Source of the DNA: Pseudomonadota bacterium
GTDB taxonomy: Bacteria > Pseudomonadota > Gammaproteobacteria > Burkholderiales > Gallionellaceae
Direction of reading: 5' to 3'
Assembly (NCBI GenBank): GCA_021787435.1
Contig: JAJYLY010000002.1
Location: 186,001-250,000, forward strand
DNA: 64,000 nt
The first letter of the stretch is position 1. Every line of letters begins with the position of its first letter. The position numbers were made by a program, and so were the translations under genes. Below are positions 8,631 to 16,611 of this stretch, piece after piece. Below the pieces are notes generated by a model. That model made no database searches. It worked only from the letters and a program-made list of their open reading frames with translations, and was not told where the DNA came from.

Positions 8631-9017
8631 TTGGTTGGAATATTACTGGTGGCGCACAACGGGCTGGGCGGTAGCCTAGCCGAATGTGTCAGGCATGTGC
8701 TGGGCAGGATGCCTGACAATCTTAGGGTTCTGTCTGTGCTGGCCGAAGAGGATCCGCAGCAGAAACTTGCTGAAGGGGAAGCGCTCATCAAGGAACTTGA
8801 CAACGGCAGCGGCGTTTTGATTTTGACCGATGTGTTCGGTGCCACGCCTGCCAATATCGGCCGCAGGCTTTGCCATGCAGAGCGCGTGTCCGGGGTGGCT
8901 GGCGTGAATCTGCCGATGCTGTTGCGCGTGGTGTGTTCGTCGAACAAGTCGTTGCAGGAAATGGCTGATCTGGCCGTCGAAGGCGGACGCGAATGCATCG
9001 TTCACATGGAGCATTAA
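8631..9017 (+). CDS. PTS EIIA component, mannose (EIIA-Man) family
   Basis: 128 residues with the EIIA-Man fold. The phosphorylatable histidine is H9 in LLVAHNGLG, followed by a TDVFGATPANIGRR stretch typical of the family. The start is TTG at 8631, set by a strong AGGAGGG ribosome-binding site 7 bases upstream; no ATG lies nearby. It is followed by HPr after 1 bp and then EI, so all three cytoplasmic phosphoryl carriers are in one operon. No membrane EIIC or EIID is encoded nearby, which fits the regulatory PTS of betaproteobacteria, where this EIIA acts as a signalling output and not in sugar uptake (inference from family knowledge). Confidence 0.9.
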   Translation: MVGILLVAHNGLGGSLAECVRHVLGRMPDNLRVLSVLAEEDPQQKLAEGEALIKELDNGSGVLILTDVFGATPANIGRRLCHAERVSGVAGVNLPMLLRVVCSSNKSLQEMADLAVEGGRECIVHMEH

Positions 9018-9018
9018 C

Positions 9019-9285
9019 ATGCAGCAAGATGTAGTAATCATCAATAAACTGGGCCTGCATGCACGCGCATCGGCCAAACTCACTCAGCTGGCCTCCAGTT
9101 TCAATTGCGAAGTGATGCTCTCGCGCAACAATCGCCGTGTAAACGCCAAGAGCATCATGGGCGTGATGATGCTGGCGGCGGCCAAGGGTGCGACCATCAC
9201 CATTGAGACGAAAGGCGTGGACGAGGAAGCGGCAATGAGCGCGATCGTTGCGCTGATCAACGATTATTTCGGGGAGGGCGAATGA
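9019..9285 (+). CDS. ptsH: PTS phosphocarrier protein HPr
   Basis: 88 residues, the standard HPr length. The EI-dependent phosphorylation site is H14 in GLHARASAK (the His15 equivalent), and the regulatory serine is S45 in NAKSIMGVMML (the Ser46 equivalent). The latter is the target of HPr kinase/phosphorylase, an enzyme not encoded in this window. It starts 1 bp after the EIIA stop and overlaps the EI start by 4 bp, so the three proteins are probably made in fixed ratio. Confidence 0.97.
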   Translation: MQQDVVIINKLGLHARASAKLTQLASSFNCEVMLSRNNRRVNAKSIMGVMMLAAAKGATITIETKGVDEEAAMSAIVALINDYFGEGE

Positions 9286-11006
9286 CTTTCGCGCTGCATG
9301 GCATCGCGGTATCCAGCGGCATTGCGATCGGCTATGCGCATCTGCTCTCGCATAATTCGCTGGAGGTGGCGCATTACACGCTGCCCAAATCCTTTGTTGC
9401 AGACGAAGTCGCGCGTTTTGATGCGGCCCTTCAGGCCACGCGCAGCGAATTTGCCAGTCTGCGCAGAAACCGCCCGAGCTATACTGCCGCGGAGTTCGAT
9501 GCCTTTCTCGAGTTGCACCAGATGATACTGGATGACCCGCTGCTTAGCATCGGGCCGCGCCAGATGGTCGAGCGCGAGCATTGCAATGCGGAATGGGCGG
9601 TCAAGGTGCAGACGGATGCGTTGGCAGCGCAGTTTGACGAATTCGAGGATGCGTACCTGCGCGAGCGGCAGGCGGATGTGAAACAGGTTGCCGAACGATT
9701 GCTAAAGCAGCTCTCAGGCCAACCCGGGCATCAGCCTACGCACTTACGTCACGATGTCGAGACGATACTGGTCGCGCATGACCTGAGCCCCGCGGATATG
9801 ATCCAGTTCAAGCCGCAGCAATTTGCAGCCTTTGTCACCGATGCCGGGAGCGCGACATCGCATACCGCAATCGTGGCTCGCAGTCTCAATACGCCCTGCG
9901 TGGTCGGCCTGCACCACGCGCGCGAACTGATACGCGAGGATGACCTGCTGATTCTGGATGGCGAGCAGGGCATATTGATCATCAGCCCAGACAAGGCGAT
10001 TCTTGCTGAATACAAGCTGCTGCAAAGCGAATGGGAGCTGGAGCGCAAGAAACTCAGGCGGTTGCGCACCGCGCGCGCCAACACGCTGGATGGTGCGGCA
10101 GTCGAGCTGCACGCCAATATAGAAAAGCCTGAAGACATCAGTGACGCAAAGGAAAACGGTGCGACCGGCATAGGTCTTTTCCGCAGTGAGTTCCTGTTCC
10201 TGAACCGCGATGAGTTGCCGGATGAGGAAGAGCAGTTCGAGGCATACCGTGCGGTAGCCGCAGGCATGAACGGTATGCCTGTCACGATACGCACCTTCGA
10301 TCTGGGCGCTGACAAACAGATCAAGGGCGCAGAGCGAGTTGCCAGCAATCCTGCGCTGGGCTTGCGTGCGATACGTCTTTGCCTTGCCGAGCCGCAGCTT
10401 TTTCGCACCCAGTTACGTGCGCTCTTGCGCGCAACCCACTATGGCAACGTGAATATACTGATTCCGATGCTGTCTTCGGTGTCTGAACTCAACCAGACCT
10501 TGCAGTTCATCAATGCGACCAAGCAGAGCTTGGATATCGAGGGCGTCCCTTATGATCGCGAGGTGAAGATAGGCGGCATGATAGAGATTCCCGCGGCAGC
10601 CCTGTCGCTGAATGTATTCGCAAAACAGCTGGATTTTTTGTCGATAGGCACCAACGATCTGATCCAGTATACGCTGGCGATAGACAGAACCGATGAAGAC
10701 GTGGCGCATCTTTACGATCCGCTGCATCCTGCGGTGTTACACCTTTTGTCGCATATCATCAGTACGGCGAATAAACTGCAGGTGCCAATCTCAGTATGCG
10801 GAGAAATGGCAGGAGAGCTTTCCTATACCAGGTTGTTCCTAGGCCTAGGTCTGCGTCAGTTCTCGATGTTCTCGGCCCAGGTGCCGACCATCAAGCAGCG
10901 CGTTTTGACCACCAGCCTGCGCGAGATCGGATCGCTTACGCAGAAGATCATGCGCACCGACGATCCTATGAAGATACGCGAGTTACTGGACAAGTTGAAC
11001 GACTGA
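9282..11006 (+). CDS. ptsI: PTS enzyme I (phosphoenolpyruvate-protein phosphotransferase)
   Basis: 574 residues, normal for EI, which autophosphorylates from phosphoenolpyruvate and passes the phosphate to HPr. The swivelling phospho-histidine domain has GSATSHTAIVARSLNTP with the active His at 194. The C-terminal PEP-binding TIM barrel shows GIGLFRSEFLFL, IRTFDLGADKQ, GGMIEIPAAAL, SIGTNDLIQYTLA and the catalytic cysteine in VCGEMAGE. It overlaps ptsH by 4 bp. Together with EIIA and HPr it forms a complete soluble phosphorelay without a transport permease in the window. Confidence 0.97.
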   Translation: MTFALHGIAVSSGIAIGYAHLLSHNSLEVAHYTLPKSFVADEVARFDAALQATRSEFASLRRNRPSYTAAEFDAFLELHQMILDDPLLSIGPRQMVEREHCNAEWAVKVQTDALAAQFDEFEDAYLRERQADVKQVAERLLKQLSGQPGHQPTHLRHDVETILVAHDLSPADMIQFKPQQFAAFVTDAGSATSHTAIVARSLNTPCVVGLHHARELIREDDLLILDGEQGILIISPDKAILAEYKLLQSEWELERKKLRRLRTARANTLDGAAVELHANIEKPEDISDAKENGATGIGLFRSEFLFLNRDELPDEEEQFEAYRAVAAGMNGMPVTIRTFDLGADKQIKGAERVASNPALGLRAIRLCLAEPQLFRTQLRALLRATHYGNVNILIPMLSSVSELNQTLQFINATKQSLDIEGVPYDREVKIGGMIEIPAAALSLNVFAKQLDFLSIGTNDLIQYTLAIDRTDEDVAHLYDPLHPAVLHLLSHIISTANKLQVPISVCGEMAGELSYTRLFLGLGLRQFSMFSAQVPTIKQRVLTTSLREIGSLTQKIMRTDDPMKIRELLDKLND

Positions 11007-11043
11007 CGTTTTTTCATCCGTCGCCATCAGAGGAGGAAAACAT

Positions 11044-11352
11044 ATGGAAATCAGATTTTCGAACGAAGCTATCACCAAAATACTAGATCAGCCCATGATC
11101 TATCGCTGGCCCTGTACCGCGCAGATTTGCAAGAACATCAATGAATTGCGCAGCCTGTTCGCCTATCAGGCAGGCTGTTTAAATTTCACCGATACTAATA
11201 AAGCAGTCCAAAAGTGCATCGTCGAGGCGGTGAAATCAAGCCATACCGAAATGGAAAAATGCCTTGAGGATACCCTGTGCATTGGGGGTTGGGGCATGGA
11301 AACCTATCAAATGCCCGAAGCACTGATGAACCGCGTCCTTCAGCAGAATTAG
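11044..11352 (+). CDS. Hypothetical 102-residue cysteine-containing protein
   Basis: Not recognised. It has a good ribosome-binding site (AGAGGAGG, 7 bases before the ATG) and lies between ptsI and the photolyase gene, 11 bp ahead of the latter, so it is probably real and cotranscribed with phrB. The 102 residues are hydrophilic with no signal peptide or membrane segment and carry six cysteines spread over the length (in WPCTAQICKN, QAGCLNF, QKCIVE, EKCLEDTLCIGG), plus the C-terminal GWGMETYQMPEALMNRV. Spacing does not match a known zinc or iron-sulfur motif. It could be a small cytoplasmic regulator or cofactor-binding protein; no function is claimed. Confidence 0.7.
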   Translation: MEIRFSNEAITKILDQPMIYRWPCTAQICKNINELRSLFAYQAGCLNFTDTNKAVQKCIVEAVKSSHTEMEKCLEDTLCIGGWGMETYQMPEALMNRVLQQN

Positions 11353-11363
11353 TCCGCCCTATA

Positions 11364-12800
11364 ATGAAGCGCTATTTACGCGCGATCTGCTGGTTCCGCC
11401 GCGACCTGCGCCTGACAGATCATGCGGCGCTTTATCATGCGCTAAAGAACAGCGAAACGGTATATTGCGTATTCCTGTTTGACAGCGATATCCTGGGAAA
11501 ATTGACAGACAGGCAGGACAGTCGTGTCGAATTCATCTGGCGCCGTGTGACTGAACTGAATGAATCTTTGAGTAAGCATAGCAGCGCGCTTTGGGTGTTA
11601 CACGGCAGCGCAGAAGAAGAGATTGTGAGCCTTGCGCGCAGGCTTAAGGTGCAGGCGGTTTTCTGCAATCACGACTATGAGCCCGATGCGATGCGGCGCG
11701 ATGCGGCGGTGGAAGCTGCGCTTGAAGAAATCGCTTTCCATCACTACAAGGATCAGGTGATTTTCGAGTGCGCGGAAATTTTGAATGGATCCGGTAAGCC
11801 TTACAGTGTGTTCACGCCATACAAGAATGCCTGGCTGAAAAAACTGAATGAGTATTATCTAAGCGCATATCCCGTGGAGCGATATCTTTCAGCGTTCGCG
11901 CAATGCGAACCTGCATCCGTTCCTGAACTTGAGTCGTTAGGATTTTTGCGTGGCAGACTGGATATTGGGGCTGGCGAATCTAGCGCTGAAAAATTGTTCG
12001 AAGACTTTATGCTGCGCATCGATGAGTATCAGAAGACGCGCGACTTTCCTGCGCTTAACAGCACCTCGCACCTTTCCGTGCATCTGCGCTTTGGCACCTT
12101 GTCGATACGTCGCTTGGCAGCCCATGCGTATCACTTGGGCAGCGCAGGGGCGGCATCCTGGCTGTTGGAACTTATCTGGCGCGACTTTTATCAGATGCAG
12201 CTTTATCATCATCCTTCGCTCGCAGAAGGGCGGGCTTTCAAGCCTCAGTTCGATGCTGTCGATTTTCCCAATGATATGGAAAAGTATGAGGCATGGTGCG
12301 AGGGTCGCACGGGTTACCCTCTGATCGATGCGGCGATGCGCAAGCTTAACCGGACGGGCCTCATGCATAACAGGCTGCGCATGGTTAGTGCCTCCTTTCT
12401 GGTGAAGGATTTGCACGTGGACTGGCGCTTGGGCGAAAAATATTTTGCGGAACATCTGTTGGACTTTGACCTTGCAGCCAACAACGGTGGCTGGCAATGG
12501 GCAGCTTCAACCGGCTGCGATGCACAGCCCTGGTTCAGGATATTCAACCCGGTTGCACAATCCGAAAGATTCGATCCTAAAGGCTGTTTTATCCGCAGCC
12601 AAGTGCCTGAACTTGAAAACTGTCCTGACAAATGGATACATGCACCCTGGCTGATGCCTGAAATCGAAAAGCAGCGCTATGGCGTGATCATCGGGCATAC
12701 TTATCCGGCCCCCGTCGTGAACCATGTTGAAGCAAGGATAGCGACATTGGCGATGTTCAGGGCGGCAATTCGTAGATCAAACCTAAGGAGATCATTGTGA
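11364..12800 (+). CDS. phrB: Deoxyribodipyrimidine photolyase (class I CPD)
   Basis: 478 residues from the ATG at 11364; the start follows from WFRRDLRLTDHAAL, the expected N terminus of photolyases (an in-frame ATG at 11277 overlaps the upstream gene and adds unrelated sequence). It repairs UV-induced cyclobutane pyrimidine dimers with blue light using FAD and an antenna cofactor. The FAD-binding C-terminal half is strongly conserved: LIWRDFYQMQLYHHPS, GYPLIDAAMRKLNRTG, HNRLRMVSASFLVKDL and DLAANNGGWQWAASTGCDAQPWFRIFNP. The Trp residues of the electron-transfer chain are visible in this part. Its stop codon overlaps the GTG start of the next gene. Confidence 0.95.
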   Translation: MKRYLRAICWFRRDLRLTDHAALYHALKNSETVYCVFLFDSDILGKLTDRQDSRVEFIWRRVTELNESLSKHSSALWVLHGSAEEEIVSLARRLKVQAVFCNHDYEPDAMRRDAAVEAALEEIAFHHYKDQVIFECAEILNGSGKPYSVFTPYKNAWLKKLNEYYLSAYPVERYLSAFAQCEPASVPELESLGFLRGRLDIGAGESSAEKLFEDFMLRIDEYQKTRDFPALNSTSHLSVHLRFGTLSIRRLAAHAYHLGSAGAASWLLELIWRDFYQMQLYHHPSLAEGRAFKPQFDAVDFPNDMEKYEAWCEGRTGYPLIDAAMRKLNRTGLMHNRLRMVSASFLVKDLHVDWRLGEKYFAEHLLDFDLAANNGGWQWAASTGCDAQPWFRIFNPVAQSERFDPKGCFIRSQVPELENCPDKWIHAPWLMPEIEKQRYGVIIGHTYPAPVVNHVEARIATLAMFRAAIRRSNLRRSL

Positions 12801-13396
12801 AATTGATAGGCACACTGACCAGCCCCTATGTGCGTAAGGCGCGTCTGGTTTTGCTGGAAAAAAACATTCCCCATGAATTTGTGGTTGAGCTGCCGCAGGG
12901 CAGTTTGGCGTTGCAGGGCAACCCGATGGGGCGAATCCCGGCGCTGATCCTTGACGATGGTTTTTGCGTATTTGATTCAACTGTAATCTCGGACTATGTT
13001 GATGCCTTGAACGATCACCCCGTGCTGATTTCGCGTTCGGATGCTGCGGCAAGACTGCGTGTTAAGCGTTGGGAAGCGCTGGCAGATGGCATCGCGGATT
13101 CAGCGGTCGTGGTGCGCACCGAGCGCATGCGTACAGTTGAGAAGCAGGATGCGGATACGCTTAAATTGCATAACAAAGCGATATCAAACGCGCTTTCTTA
13201 TGCGGCCGGGTTGCTGGGTAGCAATGAATGGTGCGAAGGTGAGTCCATCACCCTCGCGGATTTGGCGATGACAAGCGCGCTGGTCTATCTCGATTTGCGC
13301 CAGCCCGAGCTCGACTGGCGCAGCGCATACCCGAATCTTTCTACATGGTTTGCGAAGATGTGCAAGCGCAAGAGCGTGATTGCGGCGGGTTCCTAG
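12797..13396 (+). CDS. Glutathione S-transferase-like protein
   Basis: 199 residues with a thioredoxin-like N-terminal domain (LIGTLTSPYVRKARLVLLEKNI, cis-Pro context GRIPALIL, glutathione-binding FDSTVISDYVD) and an all-helical C-terminal domain ending in LADLAMTSALVYLDLR. This is the GST fold of the YibF/SspA-like group. The start is GTG at 12797 with AAGGAG upstream, overlapping the photolyase stop by 4 bp. A Ser near position 9 in TSPYVRK is the likely catalytic residue. Substrate unknown. It ends by overlapping 4 bp with the convergent ald gene. Confidence 0.88.
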   Translation: MKLIGTLTSPYVRKARLVLLEKNIPHEFVVELPQGSLALQGNPMGRIPALILDDGFCVFDSTVISDYVDALNDHPVLISRSDAAARLRVKRWEALADGIADSAVVVRTERMRTVEKQDADTLKLHNKAISNALSYAAGLLGSNEWCEGESITLADLAMTSALVYLDLRQPELDWRSAYPNLSTWFAKMCKRKSVIAAGS

Positions 13397-14499
13397 AGGA
13401 GGCTTTCCGGACTGGCATAAGGCAGACCAAAGACTTCTGCCACCGCTGGGTAAATGATTTTCCCCTGGGCGATATTCAAGCCTGATCTTAACGTCGGGTT
13501 GTCGCTGAGCGCTTCTTGCCATCCCTTGTTTGCCAGTTCAAGCAGGTAAGGAAAAGTGGCGTTGGTCAGTGCCAGCGTGGATGTATGCGGAACGCCCCCC
13601 GGCATGTTGGCGACCGCGTAGTGAATCACGCCATCGACCATGTAAATCGGATTTTCGTGCGTGGTAGGATGCGTGGTCTCTATGCAGCCTCCCTGGTCCA
13701 CTGCGACATCGACGATCACTGAGCCTGGCTGCATAAGCTTGAGGTCGGAGCGCCATATGAGGCGCGGGGCAGCAGCACCCGGAATGAGCACGGAGCCTAT
13801 GACAAGATCCGCAGTCGCAAGTTGTTCAAGCAGGTTGTGGCGGCTTGAGAGCAGCGTCTCTACGGGCATTAGTTCATCTAGATGACGCAGCCTTGCAAGT
13901 GAAACGTCCATCACGGTGACTTTCGCACCCATGCCTGTCGCTATCGCGGCCGCATGGCTACCGACAATACCGCCGCCTAAGATGAGCACATGCGCAGGCA
14001 GAACGCCGGGTACGCCGCCGAGCAGAATGCCGCGCCCGCCATATTGCTTTTCCAGATACTTCGCACCCTCCTGTATTGCCATGCGCCCTGCGACCTCGGA
14101 CATGGGTATGAGCAAGGGCAATTCGCCCGTAGGTAGCGCCACGGTCTCGTAAGCGATGCAGATTGCACCAGAATCAAGATGCGCGCTGGTCAGTTCCAGG
14201 TCGGCGGCAAAATGAAAATAGGTGAAGACGACCTGACCTTGCCTTAGATGAGGCCATTCTGCGCGCATCGGTTCCTTGACCTTGACGATGAGTTCCGCCT
14301 GCAACCAGACAGACTCTGCGTCGGCAATCAGCACCGCGCCGGCGCTTTTATATTGTTCATCCGAAAAGCCACTGCCGATCCCCGCGCCGCTTTCAACCAG
14401 CACGGCATGCCCCGCATCGACCAGTGCTGCAGTACCTGAAGGTGCCAGTGCAACCCTGTATTCACTTGCCTTGATCTCTTTGGGAACGCCGATTTTCAT
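13393..14499 (-). CDS. ald: Alanine dehydrogenase
   Basis: 368 residues, the usual size of NAD-dependent L-alanine dehydrogenase, which converts alanine and pyruvate plus ammonia. The N-terminal MKIGVPKEIKASEYRVALAP and the lysine-containing VKVKEPM are family hallmarks, as are FTYFHFA and the NAD-binding HVLILGGGIVGSHAA with the downstream AVDQGGCIETTHPTTH. It probably has its own promoter in the short gap to the oxygenase gene on the same strand. Convergent 4 bp overlap with the GST-like gene. Ordinary, well-supported call. Confidence 0.95.
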   Translation of the reverse strand: MKIGVPKEIKASEYRVALAPSGTAALVDAGHAVLVESGAGIGSGFSDEQYKSAGAVLIADAESVWLQAELIVKVKEPMRAEWPHLRQGQVVFTYFHFAADLELTSAHLDSGAICIAYETVALPTGELPLLIPMSEVAGRMAIQEGAKYLEKQYGGRGILLGGVPGVLPAHVLILGGGIVGSHAAAIATGMGAKVTVMDVSLARLRHLDELMPVETLLSSRHNLLEQLATADLVIGSVLIPGAAAPRLIWRSDLKLMQPGSVIVDVAVDQGGCIETTHPTTHENPIYMVDGVIHYAVANMPGGVPHTSTLALTNATFPYLLELANKGWQEALSDNPTLRSGLNIAQGKIIYPAVAEVFGLPYASPESLL

Positions 14500-14523
14500 G
14501 TGTAATTTTTCCGGATGAATGAT

Positions 14524-15258
14524 TCAAGTTTTTTTTAGAAAAGCGCCTGCGCGGGATGTCAGCAACAAGGTGTCGGGGTACGCATTTTCGGCAGTGGGCT
14601 GGATGGGGGTTGACTCGTGGATGACGCGCTGATCGTCAAGCAACAGCAACGTCCAGTGCGGACTCAACGTGAAGCGCTGTCCATTCGGCCCTTCCAACTT
14701 GAAAATCCGGGTCTCGCCACAGCTGGCATGATTGCGCGATACCAGCAGGATGGCGACAAAATCCACACCGTTGCGATGCGCACCTTCCGGTGTAGGCCGT
14801 CCTATGCCATTGCGTGTGTTTATGCGGAACTGATGCGCTTCTATATGCCAGGGTTGCTCGCCCCTGATGGTAGGGCAGATACCGGAGATGGCGAACATCA
14901 ATGCCTTCCATGCCGGCTGTTGCACTGTGTGTTGCGCTATCGGCTCGAACAAGCGATGCATGCCGCCGTGCAGCGATTTGTAGGCCGTAGACTGGTAATG
15001 CGCGCGGCGGGGCACCCTGGTCAGAGACTGATGATTCACAATGAAGCAAGAGTGGCGTCTGCGACGATAACGCCCGCTGTTCTTGAGGAAATTGTCGAGC
15101 GGCAGGTTGTCCCTGTCAGGCTGCAGCGATTCCAGTTCGGCGAGGGGGTGCCTGATGAATGAAGTCAGCTTTCCAGCGTTCAGCACACTATAACCCCGTG
15201 CCTTCAAGGTGCAGGCAAACTGATGCGACTCGATGTAGCCGGGGGCGAGCATGGTCAT
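14524..15258 (-). CDS. 2-oxoglutarate/Fe(II) dioxygenase family protein
   Basis: 244 residues matching the bacterial 2OG-Fe(II) oxygenase group of the 2OG-Fe_Oxy_2 type. The putative iron ligands are the His and Asp of PEGAHRNGVDFV and a distal His in RVIHESTPI, with TRIFKLEG and downstream beta strands completing a double-stranded beta-helix. Characterised relatives hydroxylate free amino acids, but the substrate here cannot be told. It lies immediately upstream of ald in the same direction (24 bp), so it may be cotranscribed with an amino acid catabolic enzyme. An ATG 6 bases downstream (15252) is an alternative start. Confidence 0.75.
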   Translation of the reverse strand: MTMLAPGYIESHQFACTLKARGYSVLNAGKLTSFIRHPLAELESLQPDRDNLPLDNFLKNSGRYRRRRHSCFIVNHQSLTRVPRRAHYQSTAYKSLHGGMHRLFEPIAQHTVQQPAWKALMFAISGICPTIRGEQPWHIEAHQFRINTRNGIGRPTPEGAHRNGVDFVAILLVSRNHASCGETRIFKLEGPNGQRFTLSPHWTLLLLDDQRVIHESTPIQPTAENAYPDTLLLTSRAGAFLKKT

Positions 15259-15320
15259 GATGATGCGGAGAGAGTTCTGATGCCAGCCATTCTACTGCAG
15301 GTAGGACTGCCGGTTGAAAA

Positions 15321-15355
15321 TTGACATGCCGCGATAAAACGCACACACTTATGCT
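15321..15355 (+). promoter_or_regulatory. Possible promoter elements upstream of the metX leader
   Basis: A perfect TTGACA is at 15321-15326 and a TATGCT at 15350-15355, but they are 23 bp apart, too far for a single sigma70 promoter. If TTGACA is the -35, the -10 at the right distance (15344-15349) is poor. Transcription must start before the riboswitch stem at 15357, so one of these is probably used. Tentative. Confidence 0.3.
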
Positions 15356-15428
15356 AGTGCCGATTTGACATCAGCTTGCCGGGGCACAGGCGCGTGATTT
15401 GCGCGCTCAAACATACCAGCTAAAGCGA
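15354..15428 (+). promoter_or_regulatory. SAM-II (metA/metX-type) riboswitch, with an extra hairpin
   Basis: The metX leader carries the conserved order of the SAM-II aptamer. Stem P1 is GTGCC (15357-15361) pairing with GGCAC (15383-15387). Its loop holds GATTTG (15362-15367) and GCTTGC (15374-15379), and the 3' pseudoknot tail has AAACA followed by GCTAAAG (15419-15425). Between P1 and the tail a second perfect hairpin is inserted: GCGCG (15390-15394) with CGCGC (15402-15406). SAM-II binds S-adenosylmethionine and represses methionine biosynthesis genes, and metX is a classic target. An intrinsic terminator follows at 15433. The match is by eye from memory of the consensus; covariance search was not possible. 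Confidence 0.72.
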
Positions 15429-15432
15429 GGCG

Positions 15433-15464
15433 ACCCGTTTTGGCTTAGGCTTAACGGGTTTTTC
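15433..15464 (+). terminator. Intrinsic terminator/attenuator in the metX leader
   Basis: ACCCGTT (15433-15439) pairs with AACGGGT (15453-15459) and is followed by a T tract (15459-15463), just before the metX ribosome-binding site GGAG. The loop contains GGCTTAGGCTT, partly complementary to the riboswitch tail AGCTAAAGC (15418-15426), so formation of the pseudoknot and an alternative pairing may be mutually exclusive. Position 8 bases after the SAM-II tail suggests transcriptional control of metXW. Confidence 0.6.
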
Positions 15465-15477
15465 TTTTGGAGTCGAT

Positions 15478-16611
15478 TTGAGTCATTCTGTAGGCATTGT
15501 TACAGCGCAGCGCGCAACGTTCGAAACTCCGCTGGTGTTTAAGAGCGGTGCGGTGCTGCCGCGTTACGAGCTCGCGTATGAGACATATGGCGCGTTGAAC
15601 AGCGACAAGTCCAACGCAATTCTGATCTGCCATGCACTGTCAGGTCATCACCATGTGGCTGGCTTTTACGCAGATGCACCGAAGAGCTTGGGCTGGTGGG
15701 ACAACATGGTGGGGCCTGGCAAGCCTATAGATACGGATAAATTTTTTGTGGTGGGCTTGAACAACTTGGGCGGCTGTCACGGCTCCACAGGTCCTTCCTC
15801 GGTCGATCCCGAAACAGGCAAGCCCTATGGTTCGAGTTTCCCGGTGATCACGGTGGAAGATTGGGTTGAGTCTCAGGCTAGGCTTGCTGATTACTTGGGC
15901 ATCGAATGTTTTGCCGCAGTGATCGGCGGGAGCTTGGGGGGCATGCAGGCCTTGCAGTGGTCTCTGGCCTGCCCTGGTCGGGTGCGCCATGTGCTGGCCA
16001 TTGCCAGTGCGCCGCGCCTGACTGCGCAGAATATCGCCTTCAACGATGTGGCACGCAATGCGATCCTGACCGACCCTGATTTTCACGGCGGGGATTATTA
16101 CCAGCACAATGTTGTGCCGACGCGCGGGCTTAGGCTGGCGCGCATGCTAGGACACATCACGTATTTGTCGGATGATGCGATGGCGGATAAGTTTGGGCGT
16201 GAACTCAAGAGCGGGCAATACAATTACGGCTATGAGGTGGAGTTTCAGATCGAGTCCTACCTGCGCTACCAGGGAGACAAGTTCGCAGGGCTTTTCGATG
16301 CGAACACTTATCTGCTGATGACCAAGGCGTTGGACTATTTCGATCCTGCACAGGATTGCGGCGGCGATCTGAACAGCGCGTTTGCAAAGGCGCGCGCTGA
16401 TTTTCTGGTGATCTCGTTCACCACTGACTGGCGCTTTTCGCCGCAGCGCTCTCGCGAAATCATCCGTCCTTTGCTGCACAACGGGCGCAACGTGAGCTAT
16501 GCCGAGATCAATTCAACGCACGGGCACGACTCTTTTCTGATGGAACATCCGCATTACTTCGACGTGGTGCGCGCCTATCTCGATAACGTGATCAGCGAGG
16601 TGTCGGCATGA
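15478..16611 (+). CDS. metX: Homoserine O-acyltransferase MetX
   Basis: 377 residues, alpha/beta-hydrolase fold. It activates homoserine (with acetyl- or succinyl-CoA) for methionine synthesis. The nucleophile S152 lies in GGSLGGMQ, with the Asp in TTDWRFSP and the His in STHGHDSFL completing the triad; [14 protein letters not shown] is the typical MetX loop. The start is TTG at 15478, preceded by GGAG at 7 bases. Betaproteobacterial MetX with MetW often uses succinyl-CoA, so acyl donor should not be assumed. metW overlaps by 4 bp. Expression is expected to be under SAM control by the leader riboswitch and terminator. Confidence 0.95.
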   Translation: MSHSVGIVTAQRATFETPLVFKSGAVLPRYELAYETYGALNSDKSNAILICHALSGHHHVAGFYADAPKSLGWWDNMVGPGKPIDTDKFFVVGLNNLGGCHGSTGPSSVDPETGKPYGSSFPVITVEDWVESQARLADYLGIECFAAVIGGSLGGMQALQWSLACPGRVRHVLAIASAPRLTAQNIAFNDVARNAILTDPDFHGGDYYQHNVVPTRGLRLARMLGHITYLSDDAMADKFGRELKSGQYNYGYEVEFQIESYLRYQGDKFAGLFDANTYLLMTKALDYFDPAQDCGGDLNSAFAKARADFLVISFTTDWRFSPQRSREIIRPLLHNGRNVSYAEINSTHGHDSFLMEHPHYFDVVRAYLDNVISEVSA

